From Strix aluco (Eukaryota > Chordata > Aves > Strigiformes > Strigidae): a stretch of DNA of 64,000 bases. Positions 1 to 13,442 of the stretch are shown here, piece after piece (within the stretch, counting starts at the first letter, position 1; every line of letters begins with the position of its first letter). The notes below the pieces were generated by a model. The model was given only the letters and a program-made list of their open reading frames with translations, ran no database searches and was not told the origin of the DNA. The position numbers and the translations under genes were made by a program. The stretch spans positions 8,027,256-8,091,255 of the forward strand of contig NC_133954.1 of NCBI RefSeq assembly GCF_031877795.1, in the 5' to 3' direction.

Positions 1-1136
<1,136 letters not shown>

Positions 1137-2035
1137 ATTCTAGAGGAGGAATATCGAGGAAAGAAGAGGAGACGAGGAAGAAATACGTAAATAAATAAAT
1201 AAAGCGCCGCAGATCTTAGTTTCGGAGTACTGTACAGTGAGGCACCTTCTTTTCGGCATGTTGTTGATATTCTAAAACAACGCGTATGGTACCGTTATCC
1301 CAGGACTGAGTTCATGTCGTGTTCTGTTTGTTTTTGGTTTTTAAAATTTTTTTTTAATTAAATTTTATTTCCAGATGCTCCTCATGCTCTTGTTGTTCTT
1401 ATAAATGTATGTGTCCGTGCTCTCTTGATGCTTTCTGGAAAGCTAGCATGTTTTATGTGAGCCCTTTAAATGTTATAACTTATTTATAAATTGAGAACAG
1501 ATACGATTGTTTGTTTATTTGTTGGGTTTTTTTTCCCCTTTCCTGAGTTTACTGCTTTTGGGTGAGTTCTCTGCCTAAGCTAAAATCGGGGGTTCTGCAC
1601 TACAGTCGCAGAAAAAAAAAAAATCTAAAAAACCAAACAAAAATGTAAAAAAAGAAAAAAAAAAAAAAAAAAAAAGAAAAAGCTCTTGTATCTTTCTGTC
1701 TTAAAATTGTCCAGTCTGTGTTTTAGTTCAAACTTCAGGCCAGGATTTCTAGTCCCAGGCTAATTCCGAGACGTACTCTTAGACGTGGGTAAACTTCACT
1801 ATTAAAAAAAAAAAAAAGTATAAAATCGGACCAACAATAGAGTGCTCTAATGTTTGTAAATACTAGAAATATTTCTGATGTGACTAATAGACGGTTTGTA
1901 GTGGGCAGAGTGAATGCAATGTTATGTGTAAAAATGGCATCTGTCATGTCTAGCTGCCTGTTAGTACTTTGCCAATAAGCTTTTTGTATTTGTTTGTAGC
2001 TTTACTTGAAGTCAAATAAACGTTTCTCCTATTCA
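1137..2035 (+). other. HOXB5: HOXB5 3' untranslated region
   Basis: AT-rich sequence follows the stop codon. Three overlapping AATAAA signals lie at 1189-1202, just after the stop, and could give a very short 3'UTR. A distal AATAAA at 2015-2020 sits in a context typical of the main HOXB5 polyadenylation site, so the main 3'UTR is taken to end about 15 nt later. Poly-A tracts at 1611-1675 and 1804-1817 are low complexity. The exact cleavage point is inferred. Confidence 0.7.
2015..2020 (+). terminator. HOXB5: HOXB5 distal polyadenylation signal
   Basis: A canonical AATAAA hexamer about 880 nt after the HOXB5 stop codon, followed by T-rich sequence. It is the last canonical signal before intergenic sequence begins. 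Confidence 0.65.
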
Positions 2036-3123
2036 CAAAGGCTCCCAGTTGCACTTTGTACACAACCTCTGAGACCTGCAGCACAGGCTAAAGCCGGAGA
2101 GGTGCCTGGCGTGGGGCTGAGCCTGTGCTGGGAGCTCCCAGCAGAGCTGCAGCCTCTCCTGGGCAGCTCCCGGCTTGCTCCGAAAACACCCGATTTTCCC
2201 ATCAAACACCCCTCTGGCACCGCACGAGAATAAACCTCAGCCCACCACACTGCCCCAACCGCCGGCTCCCCCAAACCAGCACAGAGCCCGCACCCCACCG
2301 CAGCAGACAAACTGGTTTCAAGTCCTTCAAGTTGCAATAACACGGTATAAACGCTCCCCCGGCAGATTTACGTGCATTTCAGGAATTGTCAGCTACATAC
2401 ACACGCACATTTTAAAAGCGAGAGTATTTATATCCACATATATGTCCACGTAAAACTGTGTTCTATAGAATTACAGATCTGTGTGTTTGTATAGATATAT
2501 TTATTATATATATATATAACACATGTATATATATAACACATTTCTGCGCTAAGCTGTCCTCTCTCCGCTACCTCTCGCCCTCGGTTTATTGTGCTTTCTG
2601 CTTTTACCTCCTACTCTCTGGCTCAACATGTAAATAACAGCTCTGTAACTACTGACACTTACTACAACGAGTCATTCTGGCTGCAGATAATTTAACATCA
2701 TCAAAGATGGCAAATGTTGCCATTTCGCTACCTAGGGAATCTAACAAGGCACGAGATACTCCGGTTTAAAGTCGCTCGATTTGGCAAAACGCCACTGACA
2801 TCTCTACAATACAGCTTAGGCTTTTTGTTCGTAGCAAGTAAAGTTGGAGCTTAAAACTTACCAAACTTAATCTCCCACTGTTTAGGTACTTCTTAAGTGA
2901 TTTTGAGAGGGATGTGAAGTGGACTGTCAGATCCCAAACCATTTGCTCGCCTTCCCTTGATTTTTTTTTCCTTTTTTTTTTTTTTTTTTTTTTTTACCAA
3001 TAGCAAACTATACCAAAAGTGGGTATGACATTTAGATGTCAAATGGATAGGGTTTTATCTAGAAGTTAGATCGTAAAAATCGCCCAGACCTCAGACAGAT
3101 ACCCCTCACTGGCTCTCAAAAGT

Positions 3124-3153
3124 CACGTGAGGTCCATAAAGTTAGTTTTATGG
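3124..3153. promoter_or_regulatory. E-box with CDX/HOX-like sites, 3' of HOXB5
   Basis: A palindromic E-box CACGTG at 3124-3129 is followed within 10 bp by CCATAAA (3134-3140) and then TTTTATGG (3146-3153). The last two are inverted copies of the TTTATGG core bound by CDX and posterior HOX proteins. The cluster is suggestive only. It lies about 1.1 kb past the HOXB5 polyadenylation signal and could be an enhancer or a promoter for an upstream HOXB4 or miR-10a transcript. Confidence 0.3.
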
Positions 3154-5339
3154 TTTTGGGGAGTTGACAATGTACAATATATTTCACATTCTCTAGAATG
3201 TTAAGTGACACTTTAACTGCTTGGTTTGGCTTGTAAGGGGCAGCAATGGGTGAGCACTTTTCCAGATGAGATAAACGTTGCAATTGCAGGGAACATGTTT
3301 TGCGGGTCCAGTTTTCAGTCCAGAGAGCCAATAGACTGGAGTCCTGAAAGTAAGTTCTTCTGAAATATTATCTGCTTAAACTATTTTAAAGGGTTGATAT
3401 GGCTAAAGGCTGAGCGGGGAGGAAAGAGGGTCTGTCTCTCTTTCAGAGCTTTATTTCTCACTTTTAGAAGGTCCTAATTCTTACCCTCCCGAGAGCTGGA
3501 ATTGCATTACATTTCCATCACAGCTTCGAGGCCCGCAAGTAAACTTTGTGGAAGCGGGAGAAATAGAAAATCTGTAAAGATTCATTATCATGGCAAGGCA
3601 AACTCCATCCTGTCTTTGCCGGGGGACATGTGTACTTCAGATAAAGTTTGGGTTTGCCCTTCGCCATGTAAAAAGGCTCTTGCTCGTTTATTGGAGGTGA
3701 TTCCGTGTGGTTTATACTGTTCGCAAAGAGCCACGAACCTGGCCCATGTTTTTGCATTGCAAGTAGCTATATTCTGTCTGTGCTCTTCAGGTTGTTAACA
3801 CCTTTTGATTTAAATTATTTTCTCATGCTTGCCAAAGAAATGTGTGCACTTTTTTTCTCCCCTTTCGGCCCGTGTAGAGACCCTTTTTTTTTTTTTTTTT
3901 TTGCCCCAGGGCTTTTTTTTCCTTTTTTTCTTTTTTTTTTTTTTTTTCCCCCCTTGGGTTTCTGTTTTCTGCAATACGAACGAGTGCCCTCATATTTCCG
4001 TAGTTCGTTTCCACCATATGGAGACACCGAATGACCGCTGTTATGTCTCCAGCCTGTCTTGAAGTGCTACAGAAAAATAATCCGCGAGGCTGCAGTTTGC
4101 ACAGGGACCCTCCAAATCTGATTGAACCCACCGGTACCTCACAGATTTCCCTCTAAGGGTGACATCGTTCTGGAAAAGGCAGGCAGCAGCCTTTTTCTTT
4201 GGGAAAATAAACAAGTTAGCGGGGCAGGGCAGGGGAGCAGAGCCTGCCATGGCTCGGGGCTGTGGCGGGGGCTGCGACCCCCGCGCCGGGGTGGGGCGGG
4301 CAGGTGGCCCCGGCCGGAGGCTCCGCGGCCGCGCAGATAGAGCAAAATAGAGCAAAATAGAGCAGAAACAACAAAACAGAGCAACAACGACAACAGAACC
4401 CTGGAGAGGTTGGTTTTTTGTTGGTTTTTTTTTTTTTTTTTTTTTTTTAGAAAGCCAAGTCGCCACATCTGCAGCGAGGTGGGGGGACACTTCGTCCACA
4501 CCTGAACCAACTCACATCTATCCCCCTCCTCCTTCTCGCTCCTTAATATTTTTTTTTTTGAAAGTTCAAAGCGGAGGTACGGGAGAGGGGGTGGGCTGGG
4601 GGTTTTCTAGAATTTGGAGCAGTCACAAGATGCTTTTTTTTTTTTTTCCTCCTTTTTACGGTAAGACAACATTTGGTGGACACATGTCCGTCTCTTTTAC
4701 ACAAAGCAGAATGTCCCCCTTTAGCACACTTTGGAGATTGCTTTTCCTTCCTTGGGCTGTTTTTCCTGTCCTGCTCCATGTGTCTCCTAATATCTTTACT
4801 ATCATCATTTGAACTTCTGGCTTCTCCCTGAGCAGTCAGGGGGTGGCCAGTGCAATCCTGAAAAACCTGTAAACACAAATGCAAAAGCTGGAAATTCAGG
4901 GAAGGGAAGCAGGGTGCGGGGAGCCTTTCCTATGCAGCAGACTGGTTTTGTGCTGAACAGCCTCTCCCTAATCCTGTGCAAACTGGACGCCTGCTTTTCA
5001 GTTGATAATAAAGATATTTTACGGGCTCCTAAAGGGCTTCAATGGCATGGTCCTTAAAGGTGAATTTACCCGCACAAACACGACAGGCTGCAGACGGGGG
5101 GTTAGAAACGCTTGGAGGAGGGGGGGTGGGGAGAGGTGTGTGTGATCGTGTTGGGGTTAGACCAAGTGATGGCCTGCTAATTCGTTACCCTTCTGATCCG
5201 TACTGGCGACCAGAAATAATTTCTGCTGATTCCAGTGATAACGAGCTATTTAGGCAAGAAAAGTGTCATCCCTCCCCCTTAATGTATGTTTGAAAATGTA
5301 ACCATACGCTCAATGCACGCATGTACCCACAACCACCCT

Positions 5340-5400
5340 GTTTCCAAAATATATTCATCCATCCATGTATCCATAGATCCACCCATCCATCCACCTCTTC
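5340..5400. repeat. (ATCC)n-like degenerate microsatellite
   Basis: Repeated CATCCATC units with imperfect copies, flanked by unrelated sequence. Confidence 0.75.
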
Positions 5401-7693
5401 CTTATCCATCATCTGCATCACTGCCCGATCCCCACATCCCCACTCAAAGGAATTTGTCTTTCCTATAGTCCCAGACAAACTTTCCTTCCAAATCCACCCC
5501 GGTCACAGGAGGCACAAGGGTTTTTTTTTTTCTGAAGCACCACCATTTCTAATCTCTTGGTTATGCAATATGTTATTTCAAGGGGAAAAAGCAGACCAAG
5601 CTAGCCAGAGCAAGGGGAATTTACAATGCAGCTTGGCTGCAGGACACTGCCGCGGGGAGCGGGTGCCTGTGTGGGTGCCAACAGGTAACAACCCTGGGCC
5701 GCCCCCTTGAGCTGAGCATCCTCGGCACAGGGATGGCACCGGGCAAAAGAGCAGGGACGGGATTATTGCTGGAATAATAATATCATCCTTCCCTCTCCTT
5801 TCCATCACTTACAAACCCCCTGTCCTCTCTGCCTACGAGATCTGCTTTCTACCTGCAGCGTAACATGATTTTTAAGGGTTTTAGAATTTTTTTTTTTTTT
5901 TTAACAAGCTGGATTTTGGGGGGCTTATTTCTGTGTTGGGTTTTTGCCTTTTTTTTTTTTTTTTTTTTTTTTTCCCCCACATGGTGTTAACCTCCAACTT
6001 CCTGTGAGGCATAAGGAGGTATAACTCGCTACCATCTTACACCCTGGAAGGAGTCACAGGCTTAGCAAAGGCTTCCCTCCCCCCCCCTCCCCCTCCTTTA
6101 AAGGGGGAAAAAAAAAATCTCCCTGTTGCTGGTGAAAAGGAAGTATAAGGAGAGTAAACAGGAAAACGGAGCTCTGACCGTGCAGGTAGGCGGGGATTTT
6201 CCTTTGCATTTTTCATCGTTTCTCTCGCTTTAATGGCATACATCACACACGGGACAATTAGTTCTTCTGTAGCTGTAGAAGACAAAATAAATACGAAGTG
6301 CTTTAATATCGGGTCTAAGAATATGGAGAATCTCTAGGACGTGATTACAGCTTAGGAAGGAAAGTCTCTTTTTTTGAACCTGTAGTTGTGCAGACCTTTA
6401 TGTCAGGAAAATTATGGGGAAAACCTCTGGTTTAAGGACTCTCCAGACCTGAGTCCGGTGGTGTTCTGGGTAGATGGGGGCTGTTTGCACCAAATATGCA
6501 AAGTCTACCACAGCCTAGAGGAGCCTCCCCGTGAGCTCACCTGGCTCACAGCATCACTAAAAATGGGTGCATCCATATCCACTTCTGCCTTTTTTTGCCT
6601 CCTGTCCTGTCTCTTTAGCCTCTCCCCATCCCTGAAGGTTTCCTATTTCGTTTAGGAAACAGTATATAAACATCGTTGGTACTTTGAAGGCAAAAACCCC
6701 AAACCCGAAAGCAGTTATTTCTCACCCAAGAGCCTGCCCAGGCTCCACAGACTGGACGAGCCAAGCTGAGCAGCTGTATTAATTACAGCCCCCCTTCCAA
6801 CTGCCTTTTGGGGCACCCCCCCCGGGGCCCTGTGCCAGGGCGGGCGCAGGACCCCCATGCCCAGGCTACCGCTGAAGGGCAAAAAAGATGAAATTTCACC
6901 CGTAAAATACCCATTTGGTTCCCAGGTTCGTTCAGCAATAATGGGGGTGGGGGGGTGGGGATGGGGGGGGGTGGAAATGCGTTTGTGAACGGCACAGAGA
7001 GGTTTGGGGAGCGCTTCAGTGCAAAAGGCAGCTCGGTGTTGCAATGCCGTTGTCAGGCCATCTTGAATGTCATGGCTTTATTTATTTTTAGTTATTTTTT
7101 AAGAATTTTTTTTAAAGCATTTGTGCATTTTAGACCTTCTTTGCTCACTGGGCAGGTCGTCACACAAAATAAAATTTCCTTCCACCCAGGTTTAAAAACT
7201 CAACCAAGAAAGCAAGCAGACCAAACTAGAAACAAAACCAAAACAAAGAAACCCCTCCAAAACAAACTTCGCCAAGGTAACCTAGTTACAGATGTGTATG
7301 ATGTCTTATTTTATTCAACAAAAAGTGATTAAAATCTGTTAAAGGATTTAATTAAGAGAATTAAATGAAAAGGAAGGGGCACAAATGAGTTGGAAAAAGC
7401 GAAGCTATTCTAAACGATTAAATCGCCATTTTAACAGTATAATGGGGTTTGCATACTGAAAAGAGAAATCAGAGCTCATATCTCATCAATAATTCATAGG
7501 CAAGAGGGATCATTCCGAGGTCAGCAGACTTGTACAGCCCCGGCTCCTCTCTCGGAGGAGAGGGTGAGCATCGTATCACAACACAACACGGACCCCGGGG
7601 GCTGCCGGGTCACCTTTTTAAAGAAAACATAAGCTCCAGGGTTGTTTTTTTTTTTTTTTTTTTCCCTTTCTTTCTTTACGTTGTGGGTTTGTT

Positions 7694-7733
<40 letters not shown>

Positions 7734-9172
7734 CCAAGTCCCACTGCCCGGGTGTGTTGGTGACTGGCAGTAAGAGAGGGGGAGGGCTGGAGAAGGACTG
7801 GTTGTGGTTCATATTGCTCCAATACAGACACACACCAACAATGTGGTAATTATGCTTTTGAGAAGCCAAAGGGATCTCTTTTTTCTTTTTTCTTTTTTTT
7901 TTCCCCCTTGGCCACAAAAATGAAGGTTGAGAGGCTGTGGGTCCTTATCTGCCTTGGCGGGGATGGGCTGGCGGCAGGGACTAGAAATTGCACTGCTCGG
8001 GCTGTAATTCTTGTATTTCATTCTATTTAGAGGAGGACTCCGATTATTCACCTATTTATTTGCAATAGTCCTGTAAATTACTCCAGCCTACACACACCCC
8101 GTGACCTCCCCAAGAAGGGAAAGCTGTCGAAGGAAACCAGCCCCTTCCCTCCAGCTCTGCTCCCCCAGCCCCTTTCCCTCCCCCACAGCTGAATTTCAGG
8201 CTGAGAAATTGCTCTTTCTTTCCCCAGCCCCAACCTCTTCCTTTTTTTTTATTACACGTCCGACCTGAGGGGAAGGAGCTGACGGGATTATTTAAAATCC
8301 TCTTGATAAAGGTCTCTCCTCAATTAGGGAACCCAAAAAGGACTTTTATGGGGTTTAGCTCCTCCTCTGGGGGTCTCTTTCCAGTCCTAGAATGGATTTA
8401 GGAATGACATTTTCTTTCAGTGCGTGGCTATTTCAGTGTCTGAGCTGATTTTTCTCATTCTTTCCTCTCCTAATGTTAAATAAATGATATTTGGAAGGAG
8501 GTTGATAACTTAACTCGAGAGGTGTCCACCCGGCGTAGTTTTTCCGTGTTCTGTTACCCTAAATAGCTTTAAAAAGAAACTATTTTGACAGCGAGCGTTG
8601 AAAGAATAAGACTAGTACGAAGGTTTTTTCCCCCTTTGATTTATCTCTTTTTAACATGCGTATGCCTATATACACATATATATATACACACACACACCCT
8701 TCAAGTCAAAACAAATTACAGCGCTGGGATTTTGTGTAAAGGACGTTGGTTTGGTGGCAAATCAGGGCTCTGTTTATGTAGGGAGACTTTGCAAAACCGG
8801 GGCGGGGGGTTTGGGATGGAGCGGGGGGAAGAGGCGACCCCGGGCAGGGGGTTTCGGTGCAGCCGCCTCGCCTGTAACGTCCCCAAGCAGCCAGCAGAGC
8901 TCGCTTCAGACCAAGTTCACTGCCAGCAGGGACGGGACGGGCCGAGCCGGGCCGGGCTGGAGCGGGACCGGCCACCCCGCAGCCCCGCGTGTCTCCCCCC
9001 GGGGCTCCGGCTCCCCCCGGGCGGCCGCGGCGCTGCCGGTCGCCGAGCTCCGGTGCTCCAAAAATAATCCTAAGAACCCCTCCCTCTCTATCCCCCCCAA
9101 AAAAGGAGGGGGGGGAAAAAAAATCAGAGCAGGCTAATTACCGCAGTCAACAACTCACCTATGTGGTTGTGA

Positions 9173-9216
9173 GCCAAATAAAAGAGAAATAAAATGCCAA
9201 ATAAAAGAGAAATAAA
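9173..9216. repeat. 21-bp perfect tandem duplication (period 23 bp)
   Basis: Positions 9173-9193 and 9196-9216 are identical 21-mers beginning GCCAAATAAAAGAG, separated by two bases. This is a small local duplication with no evident function. Confidence 0.85.
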
Positions 9217-9546
9217 GCAATGCAGTTGTGGTTTAAGCGATTTCCCCCTCCTTTTCTTTTAAATCTAAAAGAAGGGGGGAGCAAAAGGAAAAAAAAAAAA
9301 ATCAGCCGTCTAACACAGCAATGGGTGAGCTGGAGATAAACATCTAATATTTGCAAAGCTCTGATTGTTTTGGCTTTGGTTTGTTTTTTTTTTTGTTCTC
9401 GCCTGGGAAAAAAATCACGAAAGATTGTCCAGGTTTTTTTTTTTTTAAGTAAAATAAATAAAATAGGGAAATCAGCGCCGCGTTTCTAGAGACGTAGACG
9501 GTAACTCTGGTCTTGGGGGGCTTGTTAGTACAGCATTATAGCTCGA

Positions 9547-9592
9547 GGGGTCAAAAAGTTGAGGGTCAAAAGTTTACGCTGTGCGTGACTCA
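9547..9592 (+). promoter_or_regulatory. Clustered nuclear-receptor half-sites plus TGACTCA site
   Basis: GGGTCA at 9548-9553 is followed by AGTTGA and then a second GGGTCA. The second copy is followed after two bases by AGTTTA, so it reads as a DR2-like pair. A TGACTCA motif (AP-1/MAF core) lies at 9586-9592. Retinoid receptors bind direct repeats of RGKTCA with spacers of 1, 2 or 5 bp. Only the two GGGTCA half-sites are good matches and the partner half-sites are degenerate, so receptor binding is an inference. Confidence 0.35.
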
Positions 9593-10051
9593 GTCTTGTG
9601 TATAACCCTGATAGACTGATGTCAGGGTGAAAAAAAAAAAAAAAAGAGAGAGAGAAAGAAAGCGGGGAGGGGGGCGAGGTGGGAGGAAGAGTCTCTGCTT
9701 ATGGGCAGAGATGGGAGACGAGAGAGAGGTGGGAGCGACCTTCAGCCGCAAGTCGGAGAGGCACGGGGGAGAAAAAAAAAAAAAAAAGAGGGTTTCGGGA
9801 TTTGGGGTGGGATGTCGGTAGAAAATAAGGTAGATTGATTTGGGTCTCCCGTGAGGAAACGCCGAGCGACTTCTTAGTATTTTTCTAAGATAACCCCTGA
9901 AACGCTATTTGGAGTCGAATTAACAGAATATAGGGGGAAATGCATTTATTAAATCCAATTACGCGGAGGTCCCTCTAGGATATTAACGCGAGCAGTTAAA
10001 AAATAATTTTCATTCCAGCGTCAATTTTGTTTGGATAGGGTTTAAATTATA

Positions 10052-10087
<36 letters not shown>

Positions 10088-12142
10088 ACGCGGTTGGTGA
10101 AAATGTCTTCTAACATCTCTACTTGGAAACCCTTCCAAAACCCTTGGAGAGGTGCCTGTCGCCCGCCTCCCCCGGGCGCCAGAGCCCCAGCGCCGAACAT
10201 TTTAAAATACGTACTCGGTATGAGTGCAAATACTCATCCCAAAAAATAAAAGAATTACAGGAAATAATGTCCATGATTCACTGTTTGCATTCCTACCTTA
10301 ATCGGAGGAAATCGAGAATAATGATATATAGGCAAAATCGATGGACTGATGGCTTTAAAAAATTCAATGTATGTATTTAAAGGTGCTTTTAAGTGCCCGT
10401 TTCGTCACTCGGTCCCGTTAAAGTAGCTAATTTTGTTTTGCAGCACGCTTTCCGTCGGAATTTGAATGAAATGTTTTATGTTTCTTGCTTGAAATGTGAC
10501 TCCACTCTGGTCATTGCAACAGTTTAATGAACTGATATAATAAATATTTCCCTTGGCATTTCAAAGTTATTTCTACACTGCCAGACTTTGAACACTCCAA
10601 ACTCTAAATATTATTTGCACTGGGACTGGGGAAGATCTTTTCAATAGCTTCTTAAGCAAACAGTCGTAGCAAGGCAAACTCTTCTGGAGGAAAAAAAAAA
10701 AAAAAAAAAGCCCTGCAAATTTGCTTTTTTTTCCCCCTCGGCTTTTAAATATTTTCAGTGACTAAATACTTATAACAAGGGTCATTTTTCTTGGAAGAGA
10801 AAGAGAGAATATTAGAGCCCTGGGAAAGGCATTCTGGAAAATCCATTTGCTTTCCCGATGCGGATATATTCATGGAGTAGGTGAAATTCAAGAGAACGTA
10901 AAGCGTTTTGTTTCGCGTGATAAGGCTCGGGTTTAATTAATTGCCATGAATTTGCTTGGTATTTATAAAATATCACTATATAAGGGCTACCGTTTAGTTG
11001 TAACTTGGGTGATCCATCTCTTCGCCCTTGTAATTACTGTACTTATCTCTCTAGAACAGTCATTTCTACTCCAGGTTTATAGAACAGGTAATGGATAATA
11101 AAGGCCATTTGTTTTCGGGATATTAAAACAAGCAGGTATAATTTCACGGCAATAAAAAAAAAAATCCACCTCCCAACTTTCCTTATAATATTCACTCCTA
11201 CATCATAACGTTTAACTTTCAATTTAGGGACGCGAGGCTGCGTGTTCATTTGAAGTGGGTTCATTTGGAGAGATGTAAGGAGGGAGAGCGAGCGAGGGAG
11301 GGAAGGAGGGGAGGGAAGAGGAGGAAATTAAAGGTATCATTTTCAAGGATATTTCTAATTTATCTCCCTTGCTCGGGACGGACTCGGCTTGGCCCGGGGC
11401 TGAGGGTTTCTGAGCTCTACAAACACAATTCAGGGTGGGTTTTCCTTCTATTTATTTTTTTTTTCCCCCACCAGACAATCAATTGAACGCGCTTTTTAAT
11501 CCCGATTTACTTTCCAAATGACCTCTTTATCGCGGGGAGAAACGCGGGGTTGGAGCTGGTGGTGTAAACGCGGAGATAAATGGTGAATCCTCGCAGGGAT
11601 GCTCCGCTCCCCCCCGCCCCCGCCCCCGCCAGCGTTCCTCGCTCGCTGCTTCGCGGGTTTTAGGTGAAAATACGATTTTTTTTTTTTTTCATTAGAAATG
11701 AAAAGGATACACAAGGCTGGCTGGGAAAGGTTTAAATCTTCATTTTCCTGTTGCAAAACAGGTGTGGGCTGATTTCCACCTAACCCTGCAGCCACCCTCC
11801 GCACGTTTACACAGCTCAGATGCAGTCGAGGCGTCGGTTGCTCCTTATTAAAAGTTCTGCCCTAAAGAAGCACCTCAGACCTCCAGCGCTCCCCGTTTCC
11901 GGGGGGGGTGGGGGGGGGTGGGGATCGCAGTTTAATATACACAAACCCGAAAAGTTTGCGCTTCCGAAAGGGGGAAGAAAAAAAAAAAAAGGAAAATCCT
12001 CGTTGCTGCTAGACTCGACAGCGAGATGTCCTGGGGAGGGGGGAATATACCCGGGGAAAGAAAAAAAAAAAAAAAAAAGAAGAAAAAAAAAAAAAAGCCC
12101 TAAAAATGACAGCGCGGAGCAGCGCGGAGGGAGCGCGGCGCG

Positions 12143-12159
12143 GGGTGAACCGCGGGTCA
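12143..12159 (+). promoter_or_regulatory. DR5 retinoic acid response element (DE-RARE-like)
   Basis: The sequence reads GGGTGA-ACCGC-GGGTCA: two good RGKTSA half-sites in direct repeat with a 5-bp spacer, the classic RAR/RXR arrangement. It lies about 4.0 kb upstream of the HOXB4 start codon, between HOXB5 and HOXB4. This is where the distal element (DE) RARE of mammalian HoxB is known; that element mediates the retinoid response of 5' HOXB genes in the neural tube. The motif is seen directly. Its equivalence to DE is inferred from position and form. Confidence 0.8.
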
Positions 12160-13378
12160 GCGCGGCTCTCGGCGGCCGCCGCGCTGCGGACACGCCTCGC
12201 TGTTTAACAAAGACTGACAAACTATGAGATTAATACCAAAACTTGCGGGTTTCCCACCCCAAAATGCTCAGAGGGCCTCCTGGCGCTGCCAGGAGCAGTT
12301 CCGCTCGCCTTTAAGGACAATAGTGGGTTATACTGGGGGAGCGGGGGAGGGGGCACCAACAAACCCCACCAAAAAAAAAAAAAAAGAAGGGAAGAAGAAG
12401 AAGAGGAAGGAGAGAGAGAAATTAGTGTTCTTATCGAGAAATAATCTCATTGAAAAAGCAACACGGGGGAGAGAGAGCAGAATAGCCCAGGCTGGATTGG
12501 GGAGGGGGTTGGGGGGGGCGGTTTAGGGGGTTTCTGTAGGATTCCGCCTGCAAAACCTTCCCAAGTTTTGAGGGAGCGTCCTAACCCCCTCGGGGATTGC
12601 TCCGAGGAAAGGACCCACGTTTTGCCGAGGTAGGTACCGCTGTCGGCGTTACACCTGGGCGCTGCGGCCGGGCTGGGAGCGTGGGGGGGCACCCCCTGCT
12701 CAATGCCCCCTCTTTTGGGGTGACCGAAAAGGCGCTCAGCATCAGGAGCGGTTTAATAACCCCCCCCCCTGCGCTGGCAGGTGCCTTCGGGAGGGTTTTG
12801 GGGACGGTTGGGGGCTCCCCCGGCCACCCTTTGGGGGGGGGGGGGGGGGAACAGGCCGGGGAGCCCGGGAGACACCCCCCCCCCGCCCCTTCCCGACTGA
12901 GGTTACTTTGAAATGGAAAAGAGCCCGGGTGAAATTTGCTGTGAGAAACTTCCGCGACGTGGGGCGGTTTCCCAGCGAAAGGGAGAAAGGTGTGCGGGGG
13001 GGGGGGGGGGGGGGCAGTGAGGGGCTGCCTTTAATTTGGGATCACAGGCGACGAGGGGGAGATTTCTTGGAGGTGTGGTGGGGGGACGAGTTCTGGTAAA
13101 CGCTAGGGGTGCTGGTTTGCTGGCACCAACCCCTGGTGTCATTGGGAAGGAAAATTAAAACCGATTTATTTTTTTTTTTAAAGGATGTGGGAGGGGGTTA
13201 AAAATACGGAATAGGCCTAGTTAATTCTATTCGGGCTCCTCTCCTCGGTTTGGAGATCGCTACGGCACCGGCTGCGAGGAAATACAATAAAATAAATCAG
13301 AGAAGGGATTGGAAAGGAGGAATAAAATTTAAGAGGAAAAAAAAAAAGAGCTCTAATGGGATTGGTTCTGTAGAATTA

Positions 13379-13442
13379 TTTTATGGCAGCCATCTACACG
13401 TTGTACAAGCAGATTTGATTTGGCTTCTTACTTTTATGGCAG
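13379..13442. promoter_or_regulatory. Paired TTTTATGGCAG motifs (CDX/posterior-HOX-like)
   Basis: The 11-mer TTTTATGGCAG occurs exactly twice, at 13379-13389 and 13432-13442, spaced 53 bp start to start (about five helical turns). TTTATGG is the core recognised by CDX and posterior HOX proteins. Two exact copies this close in unique sequence suggest a regulatory element for HOXB4 or miR-10a. No experimental element is matched. Confidence 0.35.

Larger units (their letters stand above)
2036..9540. other. HOXB5-miR-10a intergenic region, HOXB5-proximal part
   Basis: No coding gene is supported. The many short reading frames are antisense pairs over poly-T or poly-C tracts. Visible contents are a TA-rich run at 2495-2545, a non-repetitive block at 2545-2940, an E-box/CDX-like element at 3124-3153, long poly-T tracts (2966-2994, 3885-3950, 4424-4448, 5950-5973, 7644-7727), a short AGAGCAAAAT tandem repeat near 4337-4365, an (ATCC)n-like repeat at 5340-5400, a (CA)n stretch near 8685-8698 and a short tandem duplication at 9173-9216. 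Conserved enhancers may lie in the complex blocks, but this cannot be shown without alignment. Confidence 0.6.

Noticed and set aside
11610-11632. CCCCCGCCCCCGCCCCCGCC as KROX20/EGR sites
   Set aside because: It is a simple C-rich tract; such matches are expected in this composition and lie far from HOXB2.
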